Source: CAZSAL01 sp964604825 (lineage in GTDB: Bacteria > Elusimicrobiota > Elusimicrobia > 2-01-FULL-59-12). Taken from it: 13,158 nucleotides of DNA. The notes under the pieces were generated by a model that was not told the origin of the DNA, ran no database searches, and saw only the letters and a list, made by a program, of their open reading frames with translations. Of the stretch, positions 1 through 7,133 are shown one piece after another (position 1 is the stretch's first letter; each line of letters opens with the position of its first letter). The stretch is from assembly GCA_964604825.1 (NCBI GenBank), contig CAZSAL010000061.1, positions 1 through 13,158 of the forward strand, in the 5' to 3' direction. The translations under genes and the position numbers were made by a program.

Positions 1-77
1 TTTATAAATATCCATCCTTATAGGGTTAGCAGATGAATGTTACAGGGAGATTACGCAAATAAAGGCAGCGGCGTCTT

Positions 78-1400
78 TTACAGCAGCTGCGAAGCCAGGG
101 CGGCAAGCGTGCTGCGCTCGATCTTAGAAAACGTCATGTGACCGTAAATCGACTGGCCTTTGAAGCGTTCGACAAGATTGGCAAGACCGGTGGAAGAAGC
201 GTCCAGATACGGGTTGTCAATCTGGAAAGGATCGCCCGTTAAAACGATCTTGGATCCTTCTCCCACCCTGGAAATAACGGTCTTGATTTCATGAGGAGTG
301 AGGTTCTGGGCATCATCTATGACGATATATTGATTTGGCAGGCTGCGGCCGCGCAGAAAAGCCACCGCTTCCACGACGATTTTCCCGGATTCAAACAGTT
401 CATCCACTTCGCTCGCCTCCGTGGTTTCGGGGCGGTCGGAGAGCAGTTCCAGGTTGTCATAGATCGCGCCCATCCAGGATGTCAGCTTTTCTTCCTTTGA
501 TCCGGGCAGGAATCCTATGTCGCGTCCTACGGGTATTACCGGCCGGGCCACAAGCATGCGCCGGTAAATTTTTTCTTCAAAAATCTGTTCCAGCCCCGCG
601 GCCAGAGCAAGCAGGGTTTTTCCCGAACCCGGCACGCCGACCAGCGAAACCATTTTCACGTCCTTACGCATCAGCAGCTCAAGCGCGAACCGCTGCTCGG
701 TGTTAAGAGGCTTCAATCCCCAGGGGTTCGCATTGCCGTAGATAAGCGGAAGGAATTCTTTGGACGCGGCATCGAACCGGCAAAGGGCGCTCTGCGATCC
801 GCCCGCTTCGTCATGCAGAATCACCATCTCGTTGGCCTGCCATACATGGCCGTTGCCGCCGTTGCCCGGTGCCACGTCGCCAAGCTGCAGGCGTTTTTCC
901 TTGAAAAATTTGTCGATCACCTCCGAAGAGACGCGTTTTTCATGCCATCCCAGATACAACTGGTCGGGATGCACCTTGGACTTTTCATAATCTTCCGCGA
1001 TCAGACCGATCGCCTCGGCCTTTATGCGCAGGTTTATATCCTTCGTGATGAAAACAACCGTCTCGCCTTTCTTAAAAAGGCCGAGGGCCACTTCCAGCAT
1101 CTGGTTATCCTTGCTGTCATAATGGAAACCTTCAGGCAGGGGCACTCTTGTCTGCACTTCAATCCGTAATTCCCCTCCGTGCTCCAGCGGCACCCCGTCC
1201 GAAAGCTTTCCGTGCCTGCGAAGCTCGTCCAGGTAACGATTAACGGCCCGGGCGCTTCGCCCGCGGTTATCGTCAAGACGCTTGAAGTTATCAAGCTCTT
1301 CGACGACGGCCAGCGGCAGGACGACCCTGCTTCCCTCGAAAGTAAACAGCGCTTCAGGATCGTGTATAAGAACGTTTGTATCCAGGACGAATGTTTTCAT
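78..1400 (-). CDS. PIN-PhoH family protein (YlaK/PhoH2-type ATPase with RNase-like PIN domain)
   Basis: The 440-residue product joins an N-terminal PIN domain to a C-terminal PhoH ATPase. In the PIN part the acidic residues of the fold are visible: D7 in the opening VLDTNVLIHD, E35 in VVEEL, D99 in the SKDNQ stretch and D121 in ITKDINL. The ATPase has Walker A GVPGSGKT (255-262), Walker B IVIDDAQN (359-366) and the downstream LTGDPFQID. PIN-PhoH proteins of this layout are described as RNA helicase/ribonucleases (PhoH2) and occur widely as YlaK; the RNA role here is inferred from family. The ATG at 1398-1400 is kept because the PIN fold starts immediately after it, although no Shine-Dalgarno is visible in the AT-rich leader. 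It lies 81 bp downstream of the helicase gene on the same strand. A weak TAAAAT-like -10 occurs in that gap, so it may be read separately. The length is normal for the family. Confidence 0.95.
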   Translation of the reverse strand: MKTFVLDTNVLIHDPEALFTFEGSRVVLPLAVVEELDNFKRLDDNRGRSARAVNRYLDELRRHGKLSDGVPLEHGGELRIEVQTRVPLPEGFHYDSKDNQMLEVALGLFKKGETVVFITKDINLRIKAEAIGLIAEDYEKSKVHPDQLYLGWHEKRVSSEVIDKFFKEKRLQLGDVAPGNGGNGHVWQANEMVILHDEAGGSQSALCRFDAASKEFLPLIYGNANPWGLKPLNTEQRFALELLMRKDVKMVSLVGVPGSGKTLLALAAGLEQIFEEKIYRRMLVARPVIPVGRDIGFLPGSKEEKLTSWMGAIYDNLELLSDRPETTEASEVDELFESGKIVVEAVAFLRGRSLPNQYIVIDDAQNLTPHEIKTVISRVGEGSKIVLTGDPFQIDNPYLDASSTGLANLVERFKGQSIYGHMTFSKIERSTLAALASQLL

Positions 1401-1446
1401 AATGGGGAGATTTTATTAAAGATTTTATGCTTCGTCATTTTTTATT

Positions 1447-1473
1447 AAAAATTTTTCCCTTGGAAACAGGGAA
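1447..1473 (-). terminator. Possible weak terminator after the helicase gene
   Basis: On the minus strand a 6-bp stem (TTCCCT at 1468-1473, AGGGAA at 1455-1460) with a 7-base loop is followed by AAATTTTTAAT. The T run is preceded by A residues and the stem is short, so it would be a leaky terminator between the helicase gene and the PIN-PhoH gene. Confidence 0.35.
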
Positions 1474-1481
1474 GACCCCCA

Positions 1482-3431
1482 CTAACTGATCCACTCCCAG
1501 GCGGAGCGGTGAACGTGATGTTTCTCGACATAATCGAGAAACTGGCTGTAAAACGGATGGCGGCAGAGCGTGGCGGAATCGCCTATCACCACCAGAAGCC
1601 GGCGCGCCCGTGTCATGGCCACATTCATCCGGCGCGTGTCTCCGAGAAAACCCACTTCCCCCCGCTCGTTGCTGCGAACAAGGGAAAGGATTACCGCTTC
1701 TTTTTCCCTGCCCTGAAAACCGTCAATTGAGCTGATTTCCACGGAACGGTCCGGAGCCAGAGAGCGCAGGAGCCGCGCCTGGGCCACATAGGGCGTAAGC
1801 AGCGCGATCGAGTGAGCCGGGATTCCTCCGTCACGCAGCTGTTCATACAGCTGAAGCGCCAGCCTGGCTTCTCCCTCATTTTCGCGGCTTTCCAGAAGAT
1901 CGTTCCACTGCTCTTCATAGCCGGCTCCGGCAGTATCAACATAAGCAAGCGGCGCCTGATTAAGGGAATCAGCCTTTACCTGCGGCAGCTGCGCGGCCGT
2001 GTGGCCGCGTACGCTCTCGTCGGCAAGCAGGGCGCCGCGATAGAACTGCTGCGAGGAAAATCCCATGATTGTTTCGTGCATGCGGTACTGGATTCTGAGC
2101 AGAGTCTGGGCCTCTTCCGGCAGCAGCTTCTGAAGCCGTTCGAAAAGCGTCACGCCCAGGCCCGCATCTCTGGCCTCTCCGGAATATATTGTTGGCGGCA
2201 ACTGCAGCGGATCTCCTGCGAAGATAACTTTCCGAGCCTGCGTAATCGGTACCCAGGAAAGCGGCTCAGTAGACTGCGAGGCCTCATCCATGATCAACAG
2301 ATCAAAGGGCTGCTTTATGATCGGTTTCGCAATGCCGCCGTGCGTGACCAGAACGACATCCGCTTCGCGCAGTATCTGCCTGCCCAGGCCGTATTCCAGA
2401 TCGCGCGCCCGCTGCCAGAGAGACTGTATTTCCTTCTGCAGCGAATGGCGCTCGGTCCAGCCCAGACCACGTCCGCGGCTTTCCGCGCGAATGCGCTGCT
2501 TGACCAGGCGTTCCCGCTGCTGGTCAAGCTCGCGGATCGCGGACTGATCAAAGTGCTCGGCGACCTGCGCGGAAAGCGTGGCATGCCGCAGGGAATCAAG
2601 AATGCGCGCCGGGTGCCCCATGCGGACCACGCGCAAATCAGTGTCCAGCAGCTTCTCAAGCAGGTTGTCTACGGCGATATTGCTGGGAGCGGAGGCCAGT
2701 ACGCGCGCTCCCTGCGCAACGGCCTGCCGTACGATTTCCACAAGCACGGTGGTCTTGCCCGTTCCGGGAGGGCCGTGAACCAGCGCCACCTCCTCCGCTG
2801 CCAGGGCCTTCTTCACAGCTTCCTGCTGAAATTGATTCAGACAATTGTTGAAAAATCCGATTCCCTCACCCCCACCCTCTCCCGCTGGCGTGAGCGGGAG
2901 AGGGAGCAAGGGTGAGGGGGTTTTTAATCCCATGAAAATATCACGCAGCTTCGCGATTTCCTTTTTCTCGGATTTCTGAACTGCGGTCAGCGCCTTTTTC
3001 ATGCGCTTATAAGTCGCTTCGCTGCCGAGTATGTCGAGCTGGCATTTTCCCCGGGGCAGGGGCTCCGGAGGCGGGCCGTCAAGGGCCACCGTGATCTCGT
3101 ACTGGTCAACGTCATAAAGCGTGCCGCGTATGCGCCTGGCATCCTTATCCTGAAAAGAAAGCGACACCAGATCGCCCTGGTTCAGCGCCTGGAAAGGAGA
3201 ATATTCCTCACCGGCAGAGGGCCGGGACAGAACCCATAGGTAATGATTGCCAACCCCGAAATCCTCCCGGACAATTACCAGGCGCGTCACCGTCTTACCC
3301 AGGGCCTCGCGCGCCTGCACCGGGAGTTTTTCCAGTTTACGCTCGTTTTCAGACCGTTCGGCTTCGCGCTCGAGGTCGATCAACTGCAGGAATTTCTCAA
3401 AATGGGCCTGATGGTCGGTTTTTTCCTTCAT
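1482..3431 (-). CDS. Superfamily 1 DNA/RNA helicase, Upf1/IGHMBP2 (SMUBP-2)-like
   Basis: The 649-residue ATP-dependent helicase has all core SF1B motifs in order: Q-motif region LNQFQQEAV (198-206), Walker A GPPGTGKT (220-227), SAPSNIAVDNL (248-258), motif II DEAS (382-385), motif III GDPLQLPPT (406-414), motif IV-like QYRMHE (448-453), motif V SSIDGFQGREKEAV (567-580) and motif VI NVAMTRARR (603-611). An N-terminal region of about 160 residues resembles the beta-barrel/stalk of the Upf1-like group. Such enzymes unwind DNA or RNA 5' to 3' in eukaryotes; bacterial substrates are poorly defined. The odd feature is residues 172-190, a Pro/Leu then Gly/Glu-rich stretch encoded by a palindromic repeat (2863-2918) inserted in frame just before the Q motif. 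The ATG at 3429-3431 has only a weak AAGCGG upstream. The gene diverges from the cold-shock gene. Confidence 0.93.
   Translation of the reverse strand: MKEKTDHQAHFEKFLQLIDLEREAERSENERKLEKLPVQAREALGKTVTRLVIVREDFGVGNHYLWVLSRPSAGEEYSPFQALNQGDLVSLSFQDKDARRIRGTLYDVDQYEITVALDGPPPEPLPRGKCQLDILGSEATYKRMKKALTAVQKSEKKEIAKLRDIFMGLKTPSPLLPLPLTPAGEGGGEGIGFFNNCLNQFQQEAVKKALAAEEVALVHGPPGTGKTTVLVEIVRQAVAQGARVLASAPSNIAVDNLLEKLLDTDLRVVRMGHPARILDSLRHATLSAQVAEHFDQSAIRELDQQRERLVKQRIRAESRGRGLGWTERHSLQKEIQSLWQRARDLEYGLGRQILREADVVLVTHGGIAKPIIKQPFDLLIMDEASQSTEPLSWVPITQARKVIFAGDPLQLPPTIYSGEARDAGLGVTLFERLQKLLPEEAQTLLRIQYRMHETIMGFSSQQFYRGALLADESVRGHTAAQLPQVKADSLNQAPLAYVDTAGAGYEEQWNDLLESRENEGEARLALQLYEQLRDGGIPAHSIALLTPYVAQARLLRSLAPDRSVEISSIDGFQGREKEAVILSLVRSNERGEVGFLGDTRRMNVAMTRARRLLVVIGDSATLCRHPFYSQFLDYVEKHHVHRSAWEWIS
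2863..2918. repeat. REP-like palindromic element inside the helicase coding sequence
   Basis: This is an interrupted palindrome. The outer arms are ccctcaccc (2863-2871) and gggtgaggg (2910-2918). The inner arms are ccctctcccgct (2875-2886) and agcgggagaggg (2893-2904), and the loop is ggcgtg. All 21 paired positions match. On the minus strand it is read through as about 19 codons (helicase residues 172-190) without a stop or frameshift. The composition and layout are those of dispersed intergenic palindromic repeats of bacteria. Only one copy is present in this window, so its repetitive nature is inferred. Confidence 0.75.
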
Positions 3432-3493
3432 ATATACCGCTTAGAAATACAGTTCCTCTCTATTCACCGGCTGCTTTTCCCTCAAAATAAAGC

Positions 3494-3521
3494 TTGACGG
3501 GGGGGCTGAATGTAGTATTCT
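3494..3521 (+). promoter_or_regulatory. Promoter of the cold-shock gene
   Basis: A -35 box TTGACG (3494-3499) is separated by 16 bp from TATTCT (3516-3521), with a second AT-rich TCTATAT overlapping it. Transcription would begin near 3528 and leave a leader of about 60 bases before the GTG start at 3592. Confidence 0.55.
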
Positions 3522-3527
3522 ATATGT

Positions 3528-3545
3528 GGCCGCCTTATGGCAGCC
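3528..3545 (+). promoter_or_regulatory. Hairpin at the 5' end of the cold-shock mRNA leader
   Basis: GGCCGCC (3528-3534) can pair with GGCAGCC (3539-3545) around a TTAT loop with one C-A mismatch. It would sit at or next to the predicted transcript start. Structured leaders regulate translation and stability of some cold-shock mRNAs; here the role is inferred from position only. Confidence 0.35.
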
Positions 3546-3591
3546 CCCCAAAACACCGGGGATTATGATAACAGTTGAGGTAATTAATAAC

Positions 3592-3801
3592 GTGAGTACA
3601 AAAGGTAAAGTGAAGTGGTTCAATGATGCAAAAGGTTTCGGTTTCATCACACCGGAAGATGGTTCTGCGGATGTGTTTGTTCATTTCTCCTCGATACAAG
3701 GAGAAGGTTTTAAGAGCCTGGCGGAAAATGACGTTGTAGAATTCGACGTCGTTCCTTCCGACAAAGGCCCTAAAGCCGCAAACGTTCGGAAAACCCAGTA
3801 G
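3592..3801 (+). CDS. csp: Cold-shock domain protein (CspA family)
   Basis: This is a single cold-shock (OB-fold) domain that binds single-stranded RNA and DNA as an RNA chaperone. The 69-residue product has RNP1 KGFGFIT followed by RNP2-type VFVHFSSI, and the usual opening STKGKVKWFNDAKGFGF. It has the usual family length. I place the start at the GTG 3592-3594, which follows a TTGAGG Shine-Dalgarno (3575-3580) at 11 bases and begins exactly where family members begin. An upstream in-frame ATG at 3526 would add 22 residues unlike any cold-shock protein and lies at or before the predicted transcript start. The gene has its own promoter and a strong downstream terminator, so it is monocistronic. 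It diverges from the helicase gene and converges on the MFS transporter gene. Confidence 0.96.
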   Translation: MSTKGKVKWFNDAKGFGFITPEDGSADVFVHFSSIQGEGFKSLAENDVVEFDVVPSDKGPKAANVRKTQ

Positions 3802-3834
3802 TACTTTCCACTTCATAATCGCCATTCAGGCGAA

Positions 3835-3853
3835 ACCGCCGAACCCCGGCGGT
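3835..3853 (+). other. GC-rich hairpin downstream of csp
   Basis: ACCGCCG (3835-3841) and CGGCGGT (3847-3853) form a perfect 7-bp stem with a 5-base loop in the csp 3' region, 11 bases before the terminator stem. No T run follows, so it may instead protect the 3' end of the message or block reading from the opposite strand. Confidence 0.5.
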
Positions 3854-3864
3854 ATAAATCATTT

Positions 3865-3894
3865 AACCCCGATAACATCGGGGTTTTTGATTTT
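3865..3894 (+). terminator. Rho-independent terminator of csp
   Basis: AACCCCGAT (3865-3873) pairs with ATCGGGGTT (3877-3885) around an AAC loop, and the arm runs into TTTTTGATTTT. It ends at the stop codon of the convergent MFS gene. On the other strand the stem is not followed by a T run, so it looks mainly one-directional. Confidence 0.85.
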
Positions 3895-5146
3895 ATAGCC
3901 ACAAACCTTCCTCGCGAACCGAGTAAACCCAGGCTGCCACATGTCCGCGCACTGTTCTTGAACATCCCAGCACAATAAATACTCCGATCAGGGAAAGCCC
4001 TCCCAGCGCAAAGAAAACCTGCGCAGGGTTAAACAGAAAGACGCTTCCCAGCAGCCAGAGTATCGCGCTTGCCGCCAGAATGGCCACAAAGGAAAAAAAG
4101 TTCGCTGTCGCCATGACGCGCCCGCGCTCTCCCTGAGGGCTGCGCCACTGCACAAGCGCCGCGAGCGGGATATCATAAAAACCGCCGCTTAAACCCAGGA
4201 AAAACAAATCCAGCATGGCATGGACATAAGAACCTGACAGCCAGTAAAGATCGAGGCCAAAAATGCTCATTCCCAATGCGCCGATCGGAACCAAACCCAG
4301 CTCGACCCGCTTCTTCGATAATTTACCGGCAAGAAAACTACCCAGACCGATTCCCACGGCAACAGCGACCATAAGCAGGCCGGCGCGGCTCGGCGAAGCG
4401 TTCAGCATCTGTTTGGCATAGAGAAAAATATTCAGCTGAAGCACCGCGCCCATAAACCAGAAGTAATTTACGGCAACGATCCCCATTTTTAAGACCGGAT
4501 CCTGCCGTATTATCTGCCAGTTCGACCGCAGGTCGCAAAGAGGATCCCAGCGAAGTTCCTCTCCCGGTTTGGCTGCCGGCAGCGGATTCATGAAGAAACT
4601 GGCGGCCAGACCAAAAGCGCTGGCCATAACCATGATGGCGATGGCGGCCACAGGCTTAAGCGCAAGAAAAGAGCCAATGATTGTCCCCAGGAGAATCGCC
4701 GTAAAAGTCCCCATATTAAGCCAGCCGTTAGCCCCGGAAAGTTCCGACTCGCCCATCAGTTCCGGCAGCACGCCGTATTTTGCCGGGCTGAAAAAAGCAG
4801 CCTGCATCGAAAGGAGAAACAGGGCAACCATCATGAAAGGAATGCTTTTCTCCAGAACGCTGACAACCGCTACGGCAATCACCAGAAGTTCCCAGAACTT
4901 GGTCGCTACTACGACTTTAGGTTTGCCCACGCGATCGGCGATGCGTCCGGCGATCATGGAGAAGATGAGGAAAGGCGCTACGAAAACCGCGCCGGAGAGA
5001 TCAACAAGGTCCTGCCGCAGATGAATGTCGTGCACCCATTCAACGATGAGAATGCTGACAAGCACTTTCAGGACATTGTCGTTGAACGCGCCAAAAAACT
5101 GCGTAACCATCAGCGCCCAGAACGATTTATTTTGCTCCGGAAGCAT
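3893..5146 (-). CDS. MFS transporter of the LplT/Aas (lysophospholipid) type
   Basis: The 417-residue polytopic inner-membrane protein has about a dozen hydrophobic segments. The opening VTQFFGAFNDN (14-24), the loop motif GRIADRVGK (67-75) and FFSPAKYGVLPEL (118-130) with SGANGW (137-142) match the MFS branch that includes LplT and the transporter half of Aas. That branch flips lysophospholipids across the inner membrane for re-acylation. The substrate is inferred from these motifs and is not proven. No acyltransferase domain is fused to it and none is encoded nearby. I choose the ATG at 5144-5146: the frame stays open upstream to 5341, but that part overlaps typA and reads as basic, non-membrane sequence. 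The Shine-Dalgarno is weak (AAGTGGTG). It lies 46 bp after typA on the same strand with no terminator between, so it is probably co-transcribed with typA. Confidence 0.85.
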   Translation of the reverse strand: MLPEQNKSFWALMVTQFFGAFNDNVLKVLVSILIVEWVHDIHLRQDLVDLSGAVFVAPFLIFSMIAGRIADRVGKPKVVVATKFWELLVIAVAVVSVLEKSIPFMMVALFLLSMQAAFFSPAKYGVLPELMGESELSGANGWLNMGTFTAILLGTIIGSFLALKPVAAIAIMVMASAFGLAASFFMNPLPAAKPGEELRWDPLCDLRSNWQIIRQDPVLKMGIVAVNYFWFMGAVLQLNIFLYAKQMLNASPSRAGLLMVAVAVGIGLGSFLAGKLSKKRVELGLVPIGALGMSIFGLDLYWLSGSYVHAMLDLFFLGLSGGFYDIPLAALVQWRSPQGERGRVMATANFFSFVAILAASAILWLLGSVFLFNPAQVFFALGGLSLIGVFIVLGCSRTVRGHVAAWVYSVREEGLWL

Positions 5147-5181
5147 CGTATACACCACTTTACTGAATTTTTTGGCCTTGA

Positions 5182-5203
5182 GCGAAGAGTTTCTACTCTT
5201 CGC
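5182..5203. other. Perfect 9-bp inverted repeat across the typA stop codon
   Basis: GCGAAGAGT (5182-5190) and ACTCTTCGC (5195-5203) are exact complements with a 4-base loop. The typA stop codon (5193-5195) sits in the loop and first paired base. On the minus strand no T run follows, so it is not a standard terminator of typA; it may act as a processing or attenuation hairpin between typA and the transporter gene. Confidence 0.6.
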
Positions 5204-7007
5204 GTTTTCTTCCCAAAGCGGAGCGGATTTTCTTGCGCAGGCGTATATTTTTCGGCGTGACTTCCACAAGCTCATCATCAGCGATAAATTCGATGGCCTG
5301 TTCCAGGGATAACGTCCGGTGTGGCGTGAGAACAATCGCATCGTCCGAGCCGGAAGCGCGCATGTTGCTCAATTGTTTTTTCTTGTTCGGATTAACTACG
5401 ACGTCCGTTTCACGGGAATGCTCCCCAATAATCATTCCTTCATACACAGGGACAACTGCTCCCAAAAAAAGGATCCCGCGCTCCTGGAGATTTTCGAGCG
5501 CATAGGCGGTGGTTGACCCTTCCTCTTTAGCAATCATTACCCCGTTCAACCGGATGGCAACCGCCTCCTGCTTCGGGACATAACCATAAAAACTATGATG
5601 CATGATACCAGTGCCGCGCGTGCGGGTCAGAAGCTCGTTTTTAAAACCGATCAACGCCCGCGCGGTAATAATATATTCGAGGCGCAGCCGGTCGGTGCCT
5701 TCAATAACCATATTTTTCATCTCCGCGCCGCGCCGGCCAAGACTTTCCAGAACCGCCCCCTGGTAATCCTTATGCACGTCGAGAATCAGATATTCGGCAG
5801 GTTCGAGAACCCGGCCGCTTTCTTCCTTGTAAATAACTTCCGGCCGCGAAACCGCCAGCTCGAATCCTTCGCGCCGCATCGTTTCGATCAAAATGGACAG
5901 ATGAAGTTCACCTCGGCCGGAAACTTTGAAAATTCCGGAATTGCCGATTTCGTCAATTCGCAGTCCGACATTCGTTTCCTTTTCCCGCTCCAGGCGCTCG
6001 CGCAGCTGGCGGGTCGTTAGAAAAACGCCGTCCTGCCCGGCAAAGGGGCTGTCATTGACAAGGAAATCCATGGAAAGCGTGGGTTCGTCGATGACAAGGG
6101 GAGGAAGCGCGCAGGGATTCTCAACTGCCGCGAAAGTCTGGCCCACGGTCACTTCCGCGCACCCGGCTATCGCCACGATATCGCCTGCCCCGGCGGTTTC
6201 TATATCGCGGCGCGACAAGCCGTAGAAACCATGCAGCTGGGTAATCCGGAAAGTAATATTGCCTTCCGGGCGAACAAGCACCACGGCCTGGCCTTTGGAT
6301 ATCCTTCCGCTGAAAATCCTGCCGATCCCGATGCGCCCGACAAAATCATTGTAATCAAGCATGGTAACCAGCATCTGAAAGGGCTCTTCGGCTCTGGTAA
6401 GCGGGCCCGGCACGTGCCTGACGATAGTTTCGAACAGAGATTTCATGTCTTTCGAAGGCTGCTTGAGGTCCGGCGTGGCCCAGCCCTCGCGTCCGGAAGC
6501 GTAGATAATCGGGAAATCAAGCTGGGGGTCGCTCGCGCCCAGCGATACGAACAGATCGAAAGTACGGTCCAGGGCGATATTGGGACGGGCGTTGGGCGCA
6601 TCAACTTTATTAACAACTACGATCGGGCATAATCCCAACTCGAGCGACTTCTTGAGTACAAAACGCGTCTGCGGCATAGGCCCGTCCACCGCGTCAACCA
6701 GCAGCAGCACACCGTCAACCATTTTTAAAATCCGTTCCACTTCGCTTCCGAAATCAGCGTGGCCGGGAGTATCGACGATGTTCAGGGTAATGCCGTTAAA
6801 GGAAACCGACGTGCATTTGGCGAGAATCGTGATGCCGCGCTCCCGTTCCAGTTCATTGGAATCAAGAACGCACTCCTGCGCGGCGTCGGCTTTAACCTTG
6901 AATTCGCCGGTCTGCTGCAATAAGGCGTCGACCAGCGTAGTTTTCCCGTGGTCAACGTGGGCAATAATGGCAATGTTGCGGATATCGGCGCGTCGTTGTT
7001 CAATCAT
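5193..7007 (-). CDS. typA: TypA/BipA ribosome-binding GTPase
   Basis: This is a translational GTPase of the EF-G/LepA group that binds the 70S ribosome. It is needed for growth at low temperature and under stress in several bacteria, with a role in 50S assembly. The 604-residue length matches the family (about 607 in E. coli). The G domain shows G1 AHVDHGKT (16-23), G2 RGIT (57-60), G3 DTPGH (79-83) and G4 NKVD (133-136). EF-G-like domains and the TypA-specific C-terminal part follow, including the region around ARALIGFKNELLTRTRGTG. The ATG at 7005-7007 is preceded by CAAGGAC, a good Shine-Dalgarno. An extended -10 promoter lies at 7073-7081, giving a leader of about 60 bases with two small stem-loops. 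It is the first gene of a likely typA-MFS transcript. Confidence 0.97.
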   Translation of the reverse strand: MIEQRRADIRNIAIIAHVDHGKTTLVDALLQQTGEFKVKADAAQECVLDSNELERERGITILAKCTSVSFNGITLNIVDTPGHADFGSEVERILKMVDGVLLLVDAVDGPMPQTRFVLKKSLELGLCPIVVVNKVDAPNARPNIALDRTFDLFVSLGASDPQLDFPIIYASGREGWATPDLKQPSKDMKSLFETIVRHVPGPLTRAEEPFQMLVTMLDYNDFVGRIGIGRIFSGRISKGQAVVLVRPEGNITFRITQLHGFYGLSRRDIETAGAGDIVAIAGCAEVTVGQTFAAVENPCALPPLVIDEPTLSMDFLVNDSPFAGQDGVFLTTRQLRERLEREKETNVGLRIDEIGNSGIFKVSGRGELHLSILIETMRREGFELAVSRPEVIYKEESGRVLEPAEYLILDVHKDYQGAVLESLGRRGAEMKNMVIEGTDRLRLEYIITARALIGFKNELLTRTRGTGIMHHSFYGYVPKQEAVAIRLNGVMIAKEEGSTTAYALENLQERGILFLGAVVPVYEGMIIGEHSRETDVVVNPNKKKQLSNMRASGSDDAIVLTPHRTLSLEQAIEFIADDELVEVTPKNIRLRKKIRSALGRKREE

Positions 7008-7072
7008 AAAAGTCCTTGAGATTCTACCGGCACAGCGGTTGGTTCGCCTGACGGGCGGAATATTACTATTCC

Positions 7073-7081
7073 ATTATAACA
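7073..7081 (-). promoter_or_regulatory. Extended -10 promoter of typA
   Basis: On the minus strand the sequence reads TGTTATAAT, a perfect TATAAT with the TGn extension. No convincing -35 box lies 16-18 bp upstream, where the terminator stem of the preceding gene is found; extended -10 promoters often lack one. The predicted start is near 7066. Confidence 0.65.
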
Positions 7082-7082
7082 G

Positions 7083-7110
7083 AAAGCCCGCCAAACTTAC
7101 GGCGGGCTTT
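7083..7110 (-). terminator. Terminator of the mdh-coaX-OMP operon
   Basis: AAAGCCCGCC and GGCGGGCTTT form a perfect 10-bp GC-rich stem with an 8-base loop. On the minus strand the stem runs into CTTTCTGTT. It lies 23 bp past the stop of the outer-membrane protein gene and abuts the typA promoter. Confidence 0.8.
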
Positions 7111-7133
7111 CGACGGTAAAGTTTTTATTTAAC

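Noticed and set aside
61..90. Possible terminator of the PIN-PhoH gene (GCAGC/GCTGC stem before CTTTATTT)
   Set aside because: The stem is only 5 bp with a 16-base loop and starts inside the coding end; too weak to call. Bases 1-60 show nothing else definite.
1812..2915. Open frame of 367 codons on the plus strand, antisense to the helicase gene
   Set aside because: It lies fully inside a gene with intact helicase motifs, its translation has no recognisable domain, and it owes its length to the codon bias of the opposite strand.
3526..3591. Upstream ATG extension of the cold-shock gene
   Set aside because: The extra 22 residues do not match cold-shock proteins, the ATG precedes or coincides with the predicted transcript start, and the GTG at 3592 has the Shine-Dalgarno.
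5147..5341. N-terminal extension of the MFS transporter into typA
   Set aside because: The extra residues overlap the typA C-terminus by about 150 bp, are basic and not membrane-like, and family members begin near the ATG at 5146.
6580..7119. 179-codon plus-strand frame opposite typA
   Set aside because: It is a shadow of the typA N-terminal region on the opposite strand and crosses the terminator and promoter; no domain is visible.
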